Shown in pieces: positions 12,191-25,100 of a DNA stretch of 64,000 nt (within the stretch, counting starts at the first letter, position 1; every line of letters begins with the position of its first letter). The position numbers and the translations under genes are program-made. This DNA is from Paramacrobiotus metropolitanus. Taxonomy: Eukaryota > Tardigrada > Eutardigrada > Parachela > Macrobiotidae. Where the stretch lies: NCBI RefSeq assembly GCF_019649055.1, contig NW_026570325.1:310001-374000 (forward strand), given 5' to 3'. The notes under the pieces are model-generated. The model ran no database searches. It was not told the DNA's origin and saw only the letters and a program-made list of their open reading frames with translations.

Positions 12191-13102
12191 AATGCTAACG
12201 GACAACAAGGAATGTTCGTGGCAGTTTCGGCTCTATTATCGCCATAAGTTACCACGTTTACCGAGACTCAATTAGGGCAAAAGTCGAACACCTGAAAACA
12301 TTGTCAAATGGAGAAATTAATGTAAAACTCATTGCAACAGCAATCACAACAAAAAGTTAGTAAACATGGCAAAATGCCTTCGGCATCAACTGATTAATTC
12401 AGTGTGAGCTGTGTGTACCGACAAACGGACCCTTTTAGTCATTAAAGTTTGCACCGGAAGTGATTCATTAAAGCAGTCTGCCTAGCTGTGTTTTGCAGTT
12501 GTATAGAAGAGAAAATTAATATGTGAGTGCACCGCACGAAGCATGTTGAATGCAGCGGCTGCAAAGCAGCCGAAAAGTGTTATAGTGAGTGTTTTAATGC
12601 GCCCATGACATCAGTGTGAATCACTACTCTAAGTATTTAAACCGGCTTCCATGAGCCAAAATCAGTTGGCACACGTACACTGTATGATCTGTAAGTTCCC
12701 CATAACGCGCCTTCACCGTGATTCTGCAAGAAAATTTGAAATGATCTCATCTTCAAGTCACCGTGACTTGTGATTTGTTACTGCACTTGAACTATTTCTT
12801 CATTAATGTCGCTCACACTTTTACGCGGCAATCACACGTACAATGGCGAAAAAATGTGCACAACAAAATTGCGAAGGCTCTCTTGTGCGTATTGCTAAAT
12901 CACGACGTACGTTTATTTAAGCTCAACTTCTTTTTCGCTGTATGGACCTTTTTGGTAAGTTTTGAATTCTACGCTTTACTAGCAAACAACTGTAAATTAT
13001 TCCGGTTTGTAAGAAGAAATAATTGTATCTGTGATTACGGACATTGCCGGTTTTCCATGCCAACTGAATTACGTATAAATTTCCCATTGCACAGCTTCCG
13101 AT
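12191..13102. other. Intergenic between two small divergent genes
   Basis: No coding exon recognised. The ORF 12763-13128 is mostly out of frame with the small gene that follows and has no conserved feature. A possible 3' splice site (ttgcacag, ending near 13094) lies just before the ATG at 13103, so a 5' UTR exon may lie in this stretch. Confidence 0.35.
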
Positions 13103-13480
13103 ATGACGTCGAGAATACCCATCATTAAACCGGAGTACGATCTTTTTCGAACCAATATCGGTTCGAGACAATGCAGTGACTGCAATCGGCGTCCGCGTGT
13201 CCAACGCGATAGTTGTTCCAAAGCGGGATCAGCTTCCAAGGTACGTATACAGTCTGTCAGTGTAACTTTTTTGTAAAATATATCAAACTGAAAATACAGT
13301 TTCAACTTCCAGGCGGCGCCGTTTTCGATAATCCGTACTTTATGTAGAGAGTACATAAATCTGTACGAGAACGTGCTTTATTATCAGATAATTTTCAACG
13401 GTTTAACTATTACTTTTTCTTATAGTTATTCGTTATGCCGATACAACTTATACGAAATAAAAACTTTCAATATCAGCTGA
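13103..13480 (+). CDS. Small basic protein B, two exons, paralogue of protein A
   Basis: Exon 1 is 13103-13240 (46 codons, donor GTACGT) and exon 2 is 13313-13480 (55 codons plus TGA, acceptor CAACTTCCAG); the intron is 72 bases and phase 0. Residues P6-I-I-K9 and Y12-D-L-F-R16-x-N18 match protein A at the same positions, and both genes place a phase-0 intron after the basic region. The remainder differs; exon 1 has a CSDCNRRPRVQR stretch. Exon 2 could be read differently, because its protein is AT-rich and not conserved with A. An AATAAA near 13455 overlaps the end of exon 2, a point against the exact 3' end given here. Confidence 0.35.
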
Positions 13481-14308
13481 CTGGTCATTACCAAAATGAG
13501 TAACCGCCAGAATCCGAGTGTGTATCATTATCACGGAATATTTAAGCGCTGCACAAGGTAACGGAACTTGTACTGGAACTTGTGACGTTGTTTTTGGAAC
13601 TTGTAACCGTAGTATGTAATCATTGTTGTTGAACACGAAGGAAACCAATAAAACATTACAAAACACAAAAAGGTAACGTATGAATTACTAAAACTAAATT
13701 GATATACTTCAGGTAGTTAACGACCACTTGGAGGGTGCATGCGGTAGCGACGTCACAATGGTCATCCCAAGCACGAAACGACAACTGCTTGGCAAGCCTG
13801 CAAAAAATTGCAGACGTTTCCGGATGGTACTTCCCAAGAATTTCCGACTGCCCGCTTGTATAAGACGCTGCTTACGCTGCAGAAAATTCTAGGTTTAAAA
13901 GAAGCCCAAAGCATGTAAAATGATGTAATGAATCTAGCTGCCACCGTGCGCAAAAATTTTGTAAAGTCTCGTCACTCTGCATTCATTGTGATTTTGATGG
14001 AATTGTTTTTCTTGTTTTTTTCTGCTTCAGATGCTCGTTAGGTGTAAATACTGCGTGTCTTTTCAATTTAGCACTTCTGAACAATAACACAGCGCGTACA
14101 TTGCAGATTTTTTTGCGTATTACAAAACATTACTTCCGCCACGAACGTTGCACTTGGACACAGACAGCTACCAATCGTAAACGCGACGTGATAAAGTAAA
14201 CTGGAAAATGCAACAGTAATCACCAAGATGATGAAAGATGGCAGTAATAAGACAATTTAAGTACTTTCGGACATTGTGCAAAAGACGTGAGCAATGAACA
14301 CATAAATA
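13481..14308. other. Intergenic, 3' flank of K1
   Basis: Several short ORFs without conserved motifs. Nothing supportable. Confidence 0.4.
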
Positions 14309-16254
14309 TTAGACGTAGTTTCTCCAGTAGTCCGCCACACCACTAGGTAGTTCTTCACCTTTGCGACTTGCGAGATAATGCGCACCTTCCGACTCAGTCA
14401 TCTCCCATTTTTCCGTTGCCATTTTCTGAAGAAGCTCAGCGGCAGTTGCTCGTTCCCGCGGATCAAACTTAAAACAGGCCTCAATGAATTCCTGGGCTTT
14501 AGTCGGTATCCAGTCATAAAATTGAGGCAGCTTTCTGTTGGCGCTGTTGAGGTTATAGAGAATCGCCATTTCCAGCATCATCGGCTTATCTTTTAACCCA
14601 GTGTACAATGGTGGCGCACCGCTTAACAAATGCAGAAAACACATCCAAGACCCCAAATATCACATTTTCTTCCCACGTTGACATCTTCCGCGTAGGAATT
14701 CACGACTTCAGGAGCTGCAAACCGTCCATCGTGTCCTTGCCGAGCACTGACTGCATGCTGCTCAGTGCGGTCCGTTTCTAACTGTCGCATATACTGGAAA
14801 CCTCCGATTTTGATGGTTCCCTTGAAACTGGATTCACTGAAGAGGATAACGCTGCTGTTGATGTTGCGGTGGACAATGCGGTGTCCATGGAGGTACTTAA
14901 GGCCTTGCAGTGCCTCCCGAGTCCACTTAACAATGATGTCCATAGGGAGTCGGTATTCAGCCGCATCTTTGAACGAACCTCCTGAAAAGTCATAATGTTG
15001 TTTTGCATCGGTAGTAAGTACTTATTTTCCTTAAAAATAAAATTAATAGCACAGAGTGTTATCGCAGCAGCGCAGTTACGGTTACGTCTATTAATAAATT
15101 TTTTTCGTTAATAAGTACAATTATTTATTCAGTTAATTGTGCCCGCCATCTGTAGCGTCTTTTGTTGGAAGTACGAGCTGGAGCCATTGCTTCCGACATC
15201 TGCTGTTGTTTACCTGCACAGTGCTCCGAAAAAACCTGTATTTCCATTGGCAAAGCAGAATCAGGGTGCTCGACAAACTGACAGCCAAAATGTTGCACAA
15301 TGTTCTTATTTCCATCTGTAGCAACGCCCGCATCCTGTTGTAATGCCCGCATCCTGTAGACATTAGCCCATTCTTTCGTTTTAACGTCCGTACTGGCTTC
15401 CATAGCCAACGCTTCACCCATTTTTCCAAAAGCTTTTGTCCACAAATCACGCTGCTTCGACAGCGTTTGTTCTCCGGTGGCGTATATCCCAAAGCGCATG
15501 ATATCAACCACCTGCGGTGGACGGTTACCGGGATTCCTGTACACGAGTTCGCCTATTTGATGCGTCAGCAACATATCCTCGCTCCTTAGATACGGATGCT
15601 TTTGCACTTTTGTCACCGTGAACATCTCTTTAAATGGCAACGTTTGCTGATAATAAATCGCATCCATTGCAAAAAGGTCATCTACGGATTTACTCAAATC
15701 CAAAAAAGGATGAAGACGCAGCTGCTCTAAACTCCACCGCTTAGCCGGATCCAACTCCGAGCAGTGACCTAAGAAGTCGTCGCAGGCACACGGTACCGGT
15801 CTGATTAGTTCGATCTTCGGACCTATCACAAGGTTTTTCTGTTGCCCCGCCCCCGCATAGAGTGCCTGTAGTTTTGGAAGCAGCGGCTGCTCCATTTTAA
15901 ACACCTCGACTCCCGAAGCAAAGCGCTTGTGCCGCACGAGCTTCAGCGGCTGATCGATGTTTACGAACCAAATGGTCAAACATCCGAGCGCCCAGGAATC
16001 GGCTTTGCTGGTATTTCCCATGGAATTTGGTATCGCAGTTTCTGCAAAAGCTTCCGGGGGAATATATGCAACATTAAAAGAACCCTCTTTGATCCACTTC
16101 ATCCATAACTTTTGCAGGTCAGCAACTAGGCCGAGCGTTATGTTATCTGCTGATTGGATGTTCTCCGGATAAATTCTTCCATGACCTTGCGGTGTTTGGA
16201 TAACTGCGTTCACGACTGCGCAAAGATCGCGGCGCACGCTCTGTAATTCTTCAT
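14309..16254 (-). CDS. Tandem pseudokinase K1 (subfamily I), frameshifted
   Basis: Two main exons: 16254-15214 (acceptor TTCTGCAG, donor GTAAAC) and 14981-14309 (acceptor CTTTTCAG), intron 232 bases, phase 1 at the hinge Gly. The first exon covers the C-lobe of kinase-like domain 1 (GHGRIYPEN for the catalytic loop, YIPPE for APE, DSWALGCL, DPAKRWSLEQLRLHPFL) and then the N-lobe of domain 2 up to FSEHCAG. The second exon is the C-lobe of domain 2: VHRNINSS (HRN for HRD), IKIGGF (GGF for DFG), AAPE, CDIWGLGC. The N-lobe of domain 1 must lie in upstream exons that I could not place. A one-base deletion relative to K5 at 14636-14641 breaks the frame after DIWGLGCV. Expected to be catalytically dead even if the frame were intact. 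Confidence 0.75.
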
Positions 16255-17478
16255 CTGCAGAAAAAGTGAAAAGAGTTCAGTATGCCGACTTGTTGAAATG
16301 GAAAAGTGATGGATTAAAACAGCGCAGTGTCTTTACACTGACAAGTTACAGAGAAAACGAAAATTATCTACCCGGTGACGTTGTGATGGATAGGCCAAGG
16401 ATGTCCGGCGTACAAATATTCCTTTCGCGGTGGCTCGGCCTGTTCGTCGCAGGTGCCGCACGGAAAATTCCAGCTTACACCTGCGTTGTTTGGGTACTAC
16501 ATTAGGTCTGCTTCGTGTTTACATAACCACATACTGTATGTGCATCACAAGGCACGATATACCGGCATCGAAAAATAAGTACCTGCTGCTCTCAACTGGT
16601 TTCCTTATCAAAAGACAAACCGACAGTACAATGCACACAGACTATCATTAATTTCTGTCGACGTCGATAAGTGAAGAACGTTTAAACATTCCTACGTTGG
16701 TAAAGTACTTACTTCATTAACAGCAGGTGTTGTACAAGCCAAACAGTTGGTACTGCGTTGACAACATCGCCTCAGCAACCGGTATGTACATACATTGTAC
16801 AACCAGTTGCTTATTTGTACGCTTTAAAGCTGTTGCGCTTCCCACGAGCCATATTAAAGCGCTTCGCGGTCATAGTCTCATAGAGCATGCGTTGTGTAAA
16901 TTTGATCACAGTTAATTGCATATATAACTTTACCACAGGCTGCAGGCATATAACTATTTAGGTAGCGGAATTCGTCGTACTTACTGCATAACTGCATGTT
17001 GACTAACGTAGCGTTAGAAATGCTAACATATGACCGATTGCAACATTACTAGTCACAAGGCGAGCCGTTGCAATAGCTTTTCATGAAACGTGGAATGTAC
17101 TTCAACCGATATCTAATTCCTCTGTGTCCGCTAGGAAATTTACAGTTTGAACACTCGCTGATCTCTTTTTTAGATAGTTCTGTACATTTGGCAGATATGC
17201 GCTATTATACAGCGCGTATTTTTCAGTCACAGTGCAGATGCATCCTCGTATAGTCAGCAATCTATTTTCGTATTATAGATATTCCAAAACTGTTGGGAAA
17301 CCAAGGATTTAATTTTGGATTTACATTAACGATATTCAACCAACGGATCAAATTAAAGGATCGTTACTGGTAAAGTCGAACCTGAGTACCTCCGATATAT
17401 AGTGTGCGTTCACGAGTAATTAATTATTTATTGAATTACGGCGAGAAACTATTGTCATTTGCACAAATTATAGAAAAA
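16255..17478. other. Divergent intergenic region between K1 and P1
   Basis: Contains the 5' flanks of K1 (minus) and P1 (plus). No conserved exon recognised, although K1 should have further 5' exons here. The stretch ORF 17404-17478 upstream of the P1 ATG is in frame but AT-rich and I do not include it. Confidence 0.4.
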
Positions 17479-18658
17479 ATGGGTGATGTATTACGGAGCC
17501 AACCTTCTTTGGATATTAAGCTAAAAAGCACAGAACTACAGTATTTGGAATTTAAGCGCTTTGACATAACCGTTAATGAAGATGAAACAAAAGAAAACGC
17601 CCCTAATTACGGTGATCAATCGGTCATACTTGTGGAGGAACCCGAGGAAGAACAGAAGAAGTCTATAACGCTTCGAGACAAACTCACACATTCAGAAGAA
17701 ACGGCAAATCATATTCCGATGTCCGCCTCTATAGTTTCCGCCTTTGAGGGTAATAAGTGCCAAACTGAGTTAATCAAGCAGAAATACAAGCTTGCAGAAA
17801 AGCTTGCTGAAATTTCACCCGATACCAAGAACGTCATGAGGCATTTGCATCCAAAATGTCCCGAGAAAATTGAGGAGCTGATAATTTTTACCGAATATGA
17901 AGGTAACGAGTTTTCAAAATTTATGTTTTTCCCTAAGCGCTACGGTATTGCGGTGCGCAAAAGGCATACAATTTTCCATTACGGAATTTTCAAATAAAGC
18001 ATGTTCTCTTTAAGGTGACCTTTTGCCTTTATCCGCTCTGATAACAACGCGGCAGTTTCGTGTATCGTTGGTTCCCCAATTTACGTGTCAGATTTTAGCC
18101 GGCTTGAGCGTGCTACACAAACACGGTATAATTCATAAGGATATCCGTTGTTCCAACATTTTGGTTCAAAAGCCGGTAAAGGAGGCGACATACACGCTGA
18201 AGATAGCACACTTTGAGAAAGCCTCATTTGACAGTAACAAATCCAGCCTTGGAGAACATGATATTTGTCCAGAAGGTTCATCGCAGTTTTCTTCACCGGA
18301 AATGCAGGAGTTGACTTTCGATATAAAAGATCAATGCAACCGTATCGGAACCGCAACGGATGTATACAGTCTTGGTTGCACCGTTATTGAAATGGTACAG
18401 CGCAGTCCACCACGCTGGATCTACTATAAAGATGGACGGATGATGCAATACAACTTTAAACCGGAACGCACTTTGACTGAGTTTGTTATTAATCTTCATA
18501 CATTATCGATTAACCAAGCCGAACCTGATACCAGCGCTTTAGGAAGCCAAGGAGACGCTGTAAAATTCGTAAAGGCATGTATTGCCAGATTTCCCGACGA
18601 AAGATCTACGTGCGAGGAGCTGCAAAAGCATGCTTTTATTACCAAGCCGGAAATGTAA
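17479..18658 (+). CDS. Single-domain pseudokinase P1
   Basis: Exon 1 is 17479-17902 and exon 2 is 18015-18658; the intron is 112 bases, phase 1, after FTEYEG. Length about 355 residues. Exon 1 encodes a variable acidic N-terminus and a reduced N-lobe; the helix-C-like part is KYKLAEKLAEI and the beta4/beta5 part ends at the hinge IIFTEYEG. I see no VAVK lysine. Exon 2 has IIHKDIRCSN (catalytic-loop Asp and Asn kept), LKIAHFEKA where DFG should be, SSPE for APE, TDVYSLGCTVIEMV and the typical Arg near the end (PDERST). The metal-binding DFG Asp is His, so activity is unlikely by the usual mechanism. The start at 17479 (aaaaaATGG) fits P2, which also begins just before this segment. Confidence 0.8.
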
Positions 18659-19707
18659 TATCTGTGAAGGGAAACCCAAAGGGCGGGTCTCCGTTTCTAA
18701 AGCCAAACTGGTTGCAGTAATCATATCATAAACACCTCTCGAAGCGGCATCACGAACCGTTTTTATTGGCGTGGCCGTGGCATGCAGCAACTTCGTGCCA
18801 TTAACAACCCTACCGAATCATGCTTCGCGTTGAAATTGAGACCATTCAAAGTCTGGCGGGAGGCCGCACACACCTGGGTTCCTACAAAAACCGGGGTACA
18901 AATTTTTCACATCGAATTTCGCATTGGGTTTTCTTGTTTCGACAAACGTTTGGTAAATCTTTTAACATTTTGTTCAATTTTATATTAGAATTAGAATTAT
19001 TTAGAAGATATTCCTGAATTATTTATCCCATTTTCAAATTGTATGATTGTCCTTACCGTTTAGCGTACGTCGAAGACAAACGGCTATTCTGTAACCGTTT
19101 GATGCAAAGGTAGTGATGAAATTATGAATACTGTAGCTCTGTGATTCTGCCGGCTTCGGCTTCCAGTTGTTGATTGTACTATACTGCTGAGAATGATCGA
19201 ATTAAAAAGCATTAATAACGCAGAAACCTGGTTGAAACCAGTTTCTGGGGAACCGTAAACAAAAACATAGCCTTGTGTTGTTAAATAATCAAGACGAAAA
19301 ATGGTTTCTACGTAGTTGTTCGACAATCAAGACAAATTTGGCGCAGTAAGGTGATACTGTCCGTAACAGGAATGCTTTCCGTAACTGAATCGCTCCATGA
19401 TTTTAAGTAAGACACTACTACATTTTCAGCCACTTTAGCGCGGGCCTGGAAGTTGTCGTAGTAAGTAGGCGTTTCTAATTTTTTTCTGAGACGGCCCTTC
19501 TACAAAAAGCATTTCTAATGAAGAAAAAGACGTTGTACAATCTGTAGAAGCGTAAACAATAAAGCGCATTTGGCATTCTCATTAACCACAGTTTTAGAAA
19601 AGCGCAGCTAAGAACAACCTGGTTATTGTTATTGTTACTATGTCCTAACAACAAACTGTTACTAGTCCCATGCTCTTAACGTTTCCAACAAAATATTCGA
19701 AAGAGCG
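18659..19707. other. Convergent intergenic region between P1 and K2
   Basis: 3' flanks of P1 (plus) and K2 (minus). Only short, motif-free ORFs. Confidence 0.4.
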
Positions 19708-21432
19708 TCAACGTCTCCAGTTTTCGGCAACGCCTTCCGGAAGAGGAATTCCGCCACGCGATGTCCGGTAAGCAGCATCATCGATATCAGTGCTCAATAA
19801 TGCGTGTGTATCGAGGTCGGCAGCATACGGTCTCTGTGCCGGATTAAACACCAAGCACTTCATAATGAAGTTCCTTATATTAGATGGAATCCAGGCCGGT
19901 ATTTCCGGCAAAGTTTTCACAGTTTTCAAGTGGTACAGTACGCCCACCTCCAACACGACAGGCTTGTCTTTGGCTCCTATATATAGCGGCGGATGACCGC
20001 TGACCAGATGCAGCGCAATACATCCCAGGCTCCAAGTATCACACTTGCGTCCGGTGTGCAAGTCGTCATCCTTTTCAGTGTCCATCATTTCCGGTGCGAC
20101 AAATCGCCCATCCGATCCGGAACGCACGCTGATTTCGTTCTTTACGGAGGTAACACCTTCCAGTTGTCGCATTAAATGGAAACCGCCAATTTTTACTGCC
20201 CCTTTGAATGGATTCTCGCTGAAAAAGACTATGCTGCTGTTTAAGTTGCGATGAACGATGCCGTGTCCGTGAAGGTATTTGAGACCTTCCAGTACTTCCA
20301 AAATACATTTTACGACCATTTCGACTGGCAAATGATGCACAGCCGCATCTCCTAAATTCCCCCCTGAAAATAACACAAGGATTACGAAAATGGTTACGGT
20401 TTTTGACTAACGATCCATGTATTCTACCTGGACAATGTTCAGTGAATACTTGAAATTCCAATGGGTTTAGCTGGTTTGAGACAAACTGACACCCGAAATG
20501 ATGCACCAAATTCTTCGTCCCTTTTTGCAGCGCCCGTATGGCGTAGTAATCAGCCCGCGCGTCTTTATTGTTTTCCATCGTCAACGCATCCAGGAGTTTG
20601 CCAAAAGCCTTAATCTTCAATCGGCGCTGTTCCTCAACCTCGTTTGCATCCCGACCGAACAGGATAAAACGCCAAATGTCAACATGGCTTGGTTGATGGC
20701 AAGCACCATCCGTCCACTGTATATCCCCTACCTGAACCGTCAGTGCTTGGTCGCTTGGCATAAACGGGTGCGGCCGTATGTTGGTAACCGTGAACATCCC
20801 TTCTATCGGCAACAGCTGCTGATAATGTGCGGCGTCCATGGCGAACAAGTCCGCCAGTGATCGGTTTAAATCGAGAAATGGCAGCTGCCGTAGTTGGGCC
20901 AAACTCCACCGCTTAGCCGGATCCGGTTCCAAGCAGTGCGCTAAGAATTCTTCACATGCGCACGGCACCTCCTTTAGCAGCTGCATTTCCGGACCGACCG
21001 CGAGACCGGACTGACCGGCATCTTTGTAAAATTCTTTGAGCTGCTCTATTGTACCATCATGACGAAGATATTCAGCACGGGAAAAACGGTTTTGCCGCTT
21101 AAGCGTTAACGCTTCATCGCAGTTGATCATTTGGATCGTCAGACATCCCAGCGCCCAACTGTCCACTTTGCTAAGATCCTCGGCTATCGTTGGCAGCGCT
21201 GCGATACCTTCCGGAGGAATATACGCCACGTTGGCGGAGCCTTCGCTGATCCATTTCATCCACAATTCTAACACGTCAGTACGATTGCCCAACACCGCCA
21301 AATCTGGATGATCCTCAAAAACGCCGGAGACGTTATCCCGGAAAATTCCTCCATGACATGGAAAAAATTTTTCCGCGGTATTTAAAACCGTCGACATGTA
21401 ATGCCGAATGCGCTTCAGCTCTTGCTTTGCAC
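19708..21432 (-). CDS. Tandem pseudokinase K2 (subfamily II)
   Basis: Exons 21432-20428 (acceptor ATGGCGCAG, donor GTAGAA) and 20363-19708 (acceptor ATTTTCAG); the intron is only 64 bases, phase 1. Domain 1 C-lobe: CHGGIFRDNV, YIPPEG, DSWALGCLTI, DPAKRWSLAQLRQLPFL. Domain 2: N-lobe through ALTMENNKDARADYYAIRAL and KNLVHHFGCQF to the hinge FTEHCPG, then GLKYLHGHGIVHRNLNSS, VKIGGFHLM, VAPEMM, DTWSLGCIALHL. HRD is HRN and DFG is GGF. It is closest to K6 and K7 (GNLxDAAxxH start, DLHTGRKCDTWS). The N-terminal exon(s) lie upstream of 21432 and are not resolved. Confidence 0.82.
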
Positions 21433-22921
21433 CTGCGCCATAAAACATAGTTCGTGCCAGTAATTCAGTTGCTACAGGCCGTTGAGAAATTCAGATTGTT
21501 TTAGCTATGATATGATTACTATACGGGTTTGCGTGTGTGTCTGTGTAATAGAAACCGGGGCGAGAACTTCATAACATAACGCAACAAATCCTCTATCGTT
21601 CGAAAAATTCTTATAAAGAATTTTTTTAAAAATTCGTTTTTAGAAAAACATGTAAGTAGGCTTGAAAACTTTACAAAATTCTTCCGGAATGGATCTAAAG
21701 GCAACATCTCGAGAAAACGAACTGATGAACGAACTCCCATTTCCCGCACTCTGATGAGAGTTACCATTCTTTTTCCGCCACATTCCCATTCAATGTTTAC
21801 TTCAAAGATATTATGCAGTTTTTTACAATGCAGACATATCGGTGCTTGTAGTAGTTTTCTTACCATAGTTTCCTACAATATCGATCCAACCACTTACTTG
21901 GATTTTGCTCCGACATTGTAATGTTCAACAACTTTTATGACGACCCAAACGTCTGCGTACAAATGCACGCGGTGAATACTGCGAGTGTTGCAAGTCTGCA
22001 TACGTGTTTTAGCGCTCCATTATGCTCACACACATGCGTATACAATGAGGTATACAGTGTAATATAGTCTTGGCTCGCTTTTGCACATTTTCTAAGACAG
22101 ACGCGATTCCTTATCAAAATCAAACAGTCTGTCCAATTACGAACTGATAGAAATTTCCGTCGACCGTGTGATTCATCGGCACCGGCAAAACGGCATAGAG
22201 CAAATAAATGCTACGGGTTGTTCAGTGGATGTGCCTATCTCGATATGCAGGTAAGCTATGACTTATGCATTGTTAACAATGATTTAACACAGTTTCCCGT
22301 TGGTGAGTAAAGCGTCCTTATCGGAGGTGGTTTTAGCGTCTACGTCATTTCCGGTGAGTGCCGATTCATTACTGTACGGTGAAAACAATTTACTAGTGCT
22401 ATTAAAACTATTATGGTCATAATGTCCTTATGATCGAATCGAACGGTATATATATTGATAGCAATTAGCAATCAATAGTGACTGTAATCGCTATGTCGCT
22501 ACATAAACGAAGAAGGAGGGCTTGATTTAGGCCATACAATGCGATCGCCTGATTCGTTTCCTATGGAACCTTCAATACATTTGTGAGTTACTCGACAGTA
22601 ACTCACAAATGTTATTGAATGTTACACTATTCAAACTAATTCACTGCTACCAAAGCACTATGCGGCCAAGATGGCGAAGCACATCTGGTCGAAACCATTC
22701 AAAAAGGAATGTTGCGCCATGAGGGCAAAAAAATAAACAAAAAGCTCATTTGAAATAATTTACAGGATCCGCATTTTAGTCAGCAAAGGCTATAAAGTAC
22801 GTGGCGAATGCTCGATAAATTGGAAATGCATCATTGATGGCGGTGGGAGATCGTAAAACTGGCACATCTTCAGTGCTGACGGGCATGTGCAAAACTGACA
22901 GTGCAACAAACGCCGCCATCG
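21433..22921. other. Intergenic; 5' flank of K2 with conserved upstream block
   Basis: The ORF 21519-21866 (minus) has no kinase motif and is not called. A block at about 22096-22160 (cttatcaaaatcaaacagtc ... gaactgata) and a phrase near 22344 (gtcatttccggtgag) recur upstream of K6 and K7. K2's missing 5' exon should lie in this region. Confidence 0.45.
22096..22160 (-). promoter_or_regulatory. Conserved upstream block of K2 with paired GATA-like motifs
   Basis: Two TGATA/TATCA motifs about 35 bases apart are kept here and upstream of K6 (47786-47860) and K7 (50720-50800), at 470-660 bases from the first resolved exon. It may be a shared enhancer/promoter element or part of an untranslated first exon. 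Conservation is what I see; the regulatory role is inference. Confidence 0.4.
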
Positions 22922-24851
22922 TCAGGGGTAGGTCCTCCAGTATTCCGCAACATCGTTGGGAAGTGGCTTACCTTCACGATTTGCGAGGTACTGGGCAGTA
23001 TCCGGGCGAAATTGTCGAATTAAACCGAAGCTTCCGGTTTCTAATCTCTGAAGGAGCTCAGTAGCGCTTGGCCGTGCCTGCGGATTGAGTTGCAAACAGG
23101 TTTTAATAAATTCTTGGACGTTTGCCGGTATCCACTCGTCAATGCGAGGTAACGCTTTGTTGCTGTGCACGTGATATATTATCGCCATTTCAAACGTTAT
23201 GGGCTTTCCTCTATCGCCAATGTACAGCGGCGGAGCACCGCTCACCAAATGCAGCACAACGCACCCAAAACTCCAAATATCGCACTTTCTTTCCAAGTTT
23301 ACATTTGCAGTATAGAATTCCAAGGTTTCCGGAGCGGCAAACCGCCCATCCTGTCCTTGCTGGGCATTCATTTCGGTTCGGAAATTACGATCCATTTTTC
23401 TATTATTACGGCCTATATGTTGCCACATTATGTAATGAAAACCGCCGATCTTGATGGTCCCTTTAAAACCGGCGGCGCTAAAGAGAATATTGCCGCTGTT
23501 GATGTTGCGATGGACGATGCGGTGTCCGTACAGATACTGTAGACCTTGTAGCACCTCCCTTGTCCACTTAGCGATAATGTCGATGGGCAGTTTGTATTTA
23601 GCCGCTTCTTTCAATGAACCTCCTGAAGACGACAGCACGGTAATTTTATTTTTTCATACCCACCAATCTGGAAAAAGTTTTGCCGGATTACTTTATTTCG
23701 ACAAACCTAAAGTACGGGCTTTATTGAGTCAGTGTATTTAAACCGCATTCACAGTAGTCCTCTAGCATAAATTTATTCTTAACTTGCGTTGGCATCCGTG
23801 TACTGATTCATGCATAATCTCAAATACGTGATTTAAAGACTCACTGCTTTAGATTTCTGACACGACGTACCTGCGCAATGTTCCGTAACAACTAGCATCT
23901 CTTTTGAGAAAACCCAGTTGCTGACCTCAACGCACTTACAGCCCAAGTTCTGTACAACATTTTTGCTTCCCTCTTGCAGTTCTCGAATCCTACAAATACT
24001 AGCCCATTCTTCTTTGTTGGCTTCCATAGTCAATGCATTAACTAATTGCTTCAAAGACGTCCACAAAACACGCTGCCTCTGCTGCTCTCTGTTGACATGG
24101 AATGCAAAGCGCCACATATCCGCTGCCCGCGGCTGACGATGTTCGTATACGAGTTCACCTTGCTGGTGTAGCACCGTGGCATAGGCGATCATTAGGACCG
24201 CGTGACCCCTAGATTCTTTCGGTTCTGAGGCCTCCTTAAAGGACAGTTGATGCTTAAAAAGCGCAGTATCGAGTGCAAAAAGCTCCTCCGTTGATTTGCT
24301 TGGGTCGAGAAAGGGATGAGCGCGCAGCTGTTGGAGACTCCACCGTTTCGCTGGGTCAACCGCCAAACAGCGACCCAAAAAGTCTTCGCAAACGGATGGT
24401 ACCGGTCTAGCAAGCTTGAGTTTTGGCCCAAAAAATAGTTTTTTGTGCTGTCCCACATTCTTATACAATGCCTGCAGTCTCGGTAGCAGCGGTTGCTTCA
24501 AATCAAGCACGTGGGAAACATTTCGCATATGTCGGGAAAGTTCCAGTGGTTGTTCGTTGTCGATAAACCAAATGGTTAAGCATCCCAGAGCCCAGGAATC
24601 GACTTTGCTGGTGTCGCCGGTGGAAGCTGGTAACGCAGCAACACCTTCCGGTGGGATGAAAGCCACATTAGAAGAACTTGCGTTTATCCAATGTGTCCAC
24701 AAATTCAACAAGGGCCGTGAGCTGCCGAGAACAGCTGACTGAAAATTTGGCAAAACTACGTTATCCGGAAATATTCCTCCATGACACCGCTTTGAATGGA
24801 CTGCTGTGACCAAGACGGCGCGAATATCTCGGCGCGTGCTGTAGAAATCAT
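22922..24851 (-). CDS. Tandem pseudokinase K3 (subfamily I)
   Basis: Exons 24851-23871 (donor GTACGT) and 23622-22922 (acceptor GTCTTCAG), intron 248 bases, phase 1. Domain 1 C-lobe: RCHGGIFPDNV, FIPPEG, DSWALGCLTIWF, DPAKRWSLQQLRAHPFL. Domain 2: hinge VVTEHCAG, then GLQYLYGHRIVHRNINSGN, IKIGGFHYI, AAPETL, DIWSFGCVVLHL. Degenerate motifs as in K1. The usual acceptor in front of domain 1 (TTTTTGTAG in K4) reads TTTTCGTGGAAG here, so the splice site is weaker or shifted. Frame stays open further upstream to 25068, leaving the exact 5' boundary uncertain. An upstream hydrophobic exon (25380-25101) is listed separately. Confidence 0.8.
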
Positions 24852-25100
24852 CTTCCACGAAAATAGTCCAAGGATGGGCACGGATTTGGTCCTTGATCGT
24901 AGCATCCAACCCTAGCCGGATTTTTGTTACAGTTACTTTACTGCCTAAAATTTTATAGCCATTGAGCTCCTGGGCAAAACAAATCAGATTACTGGAAAAG
25001 CAAACGTACCGTATGTAGAATGTGCAGGAGTCTAATTGAATTATGCAGTAGTAGTAAAATTTTTGCAAAGGTTCGAATGACTAAAATGAGTCTAAGTTAC

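Noticed and set aside
12763-13128. 121-codon plus-strand ORF
   Set aside because: Motif-free and AT-rich; its end overlaps the start of small protein B in another frame, which has better splice and similarity support.
21519-21866. Possible missing 5' exon of K2
   Set aside because: No glycine loop, lysine or helix-C pattern, and no matching exon upstream of K6 or K7.
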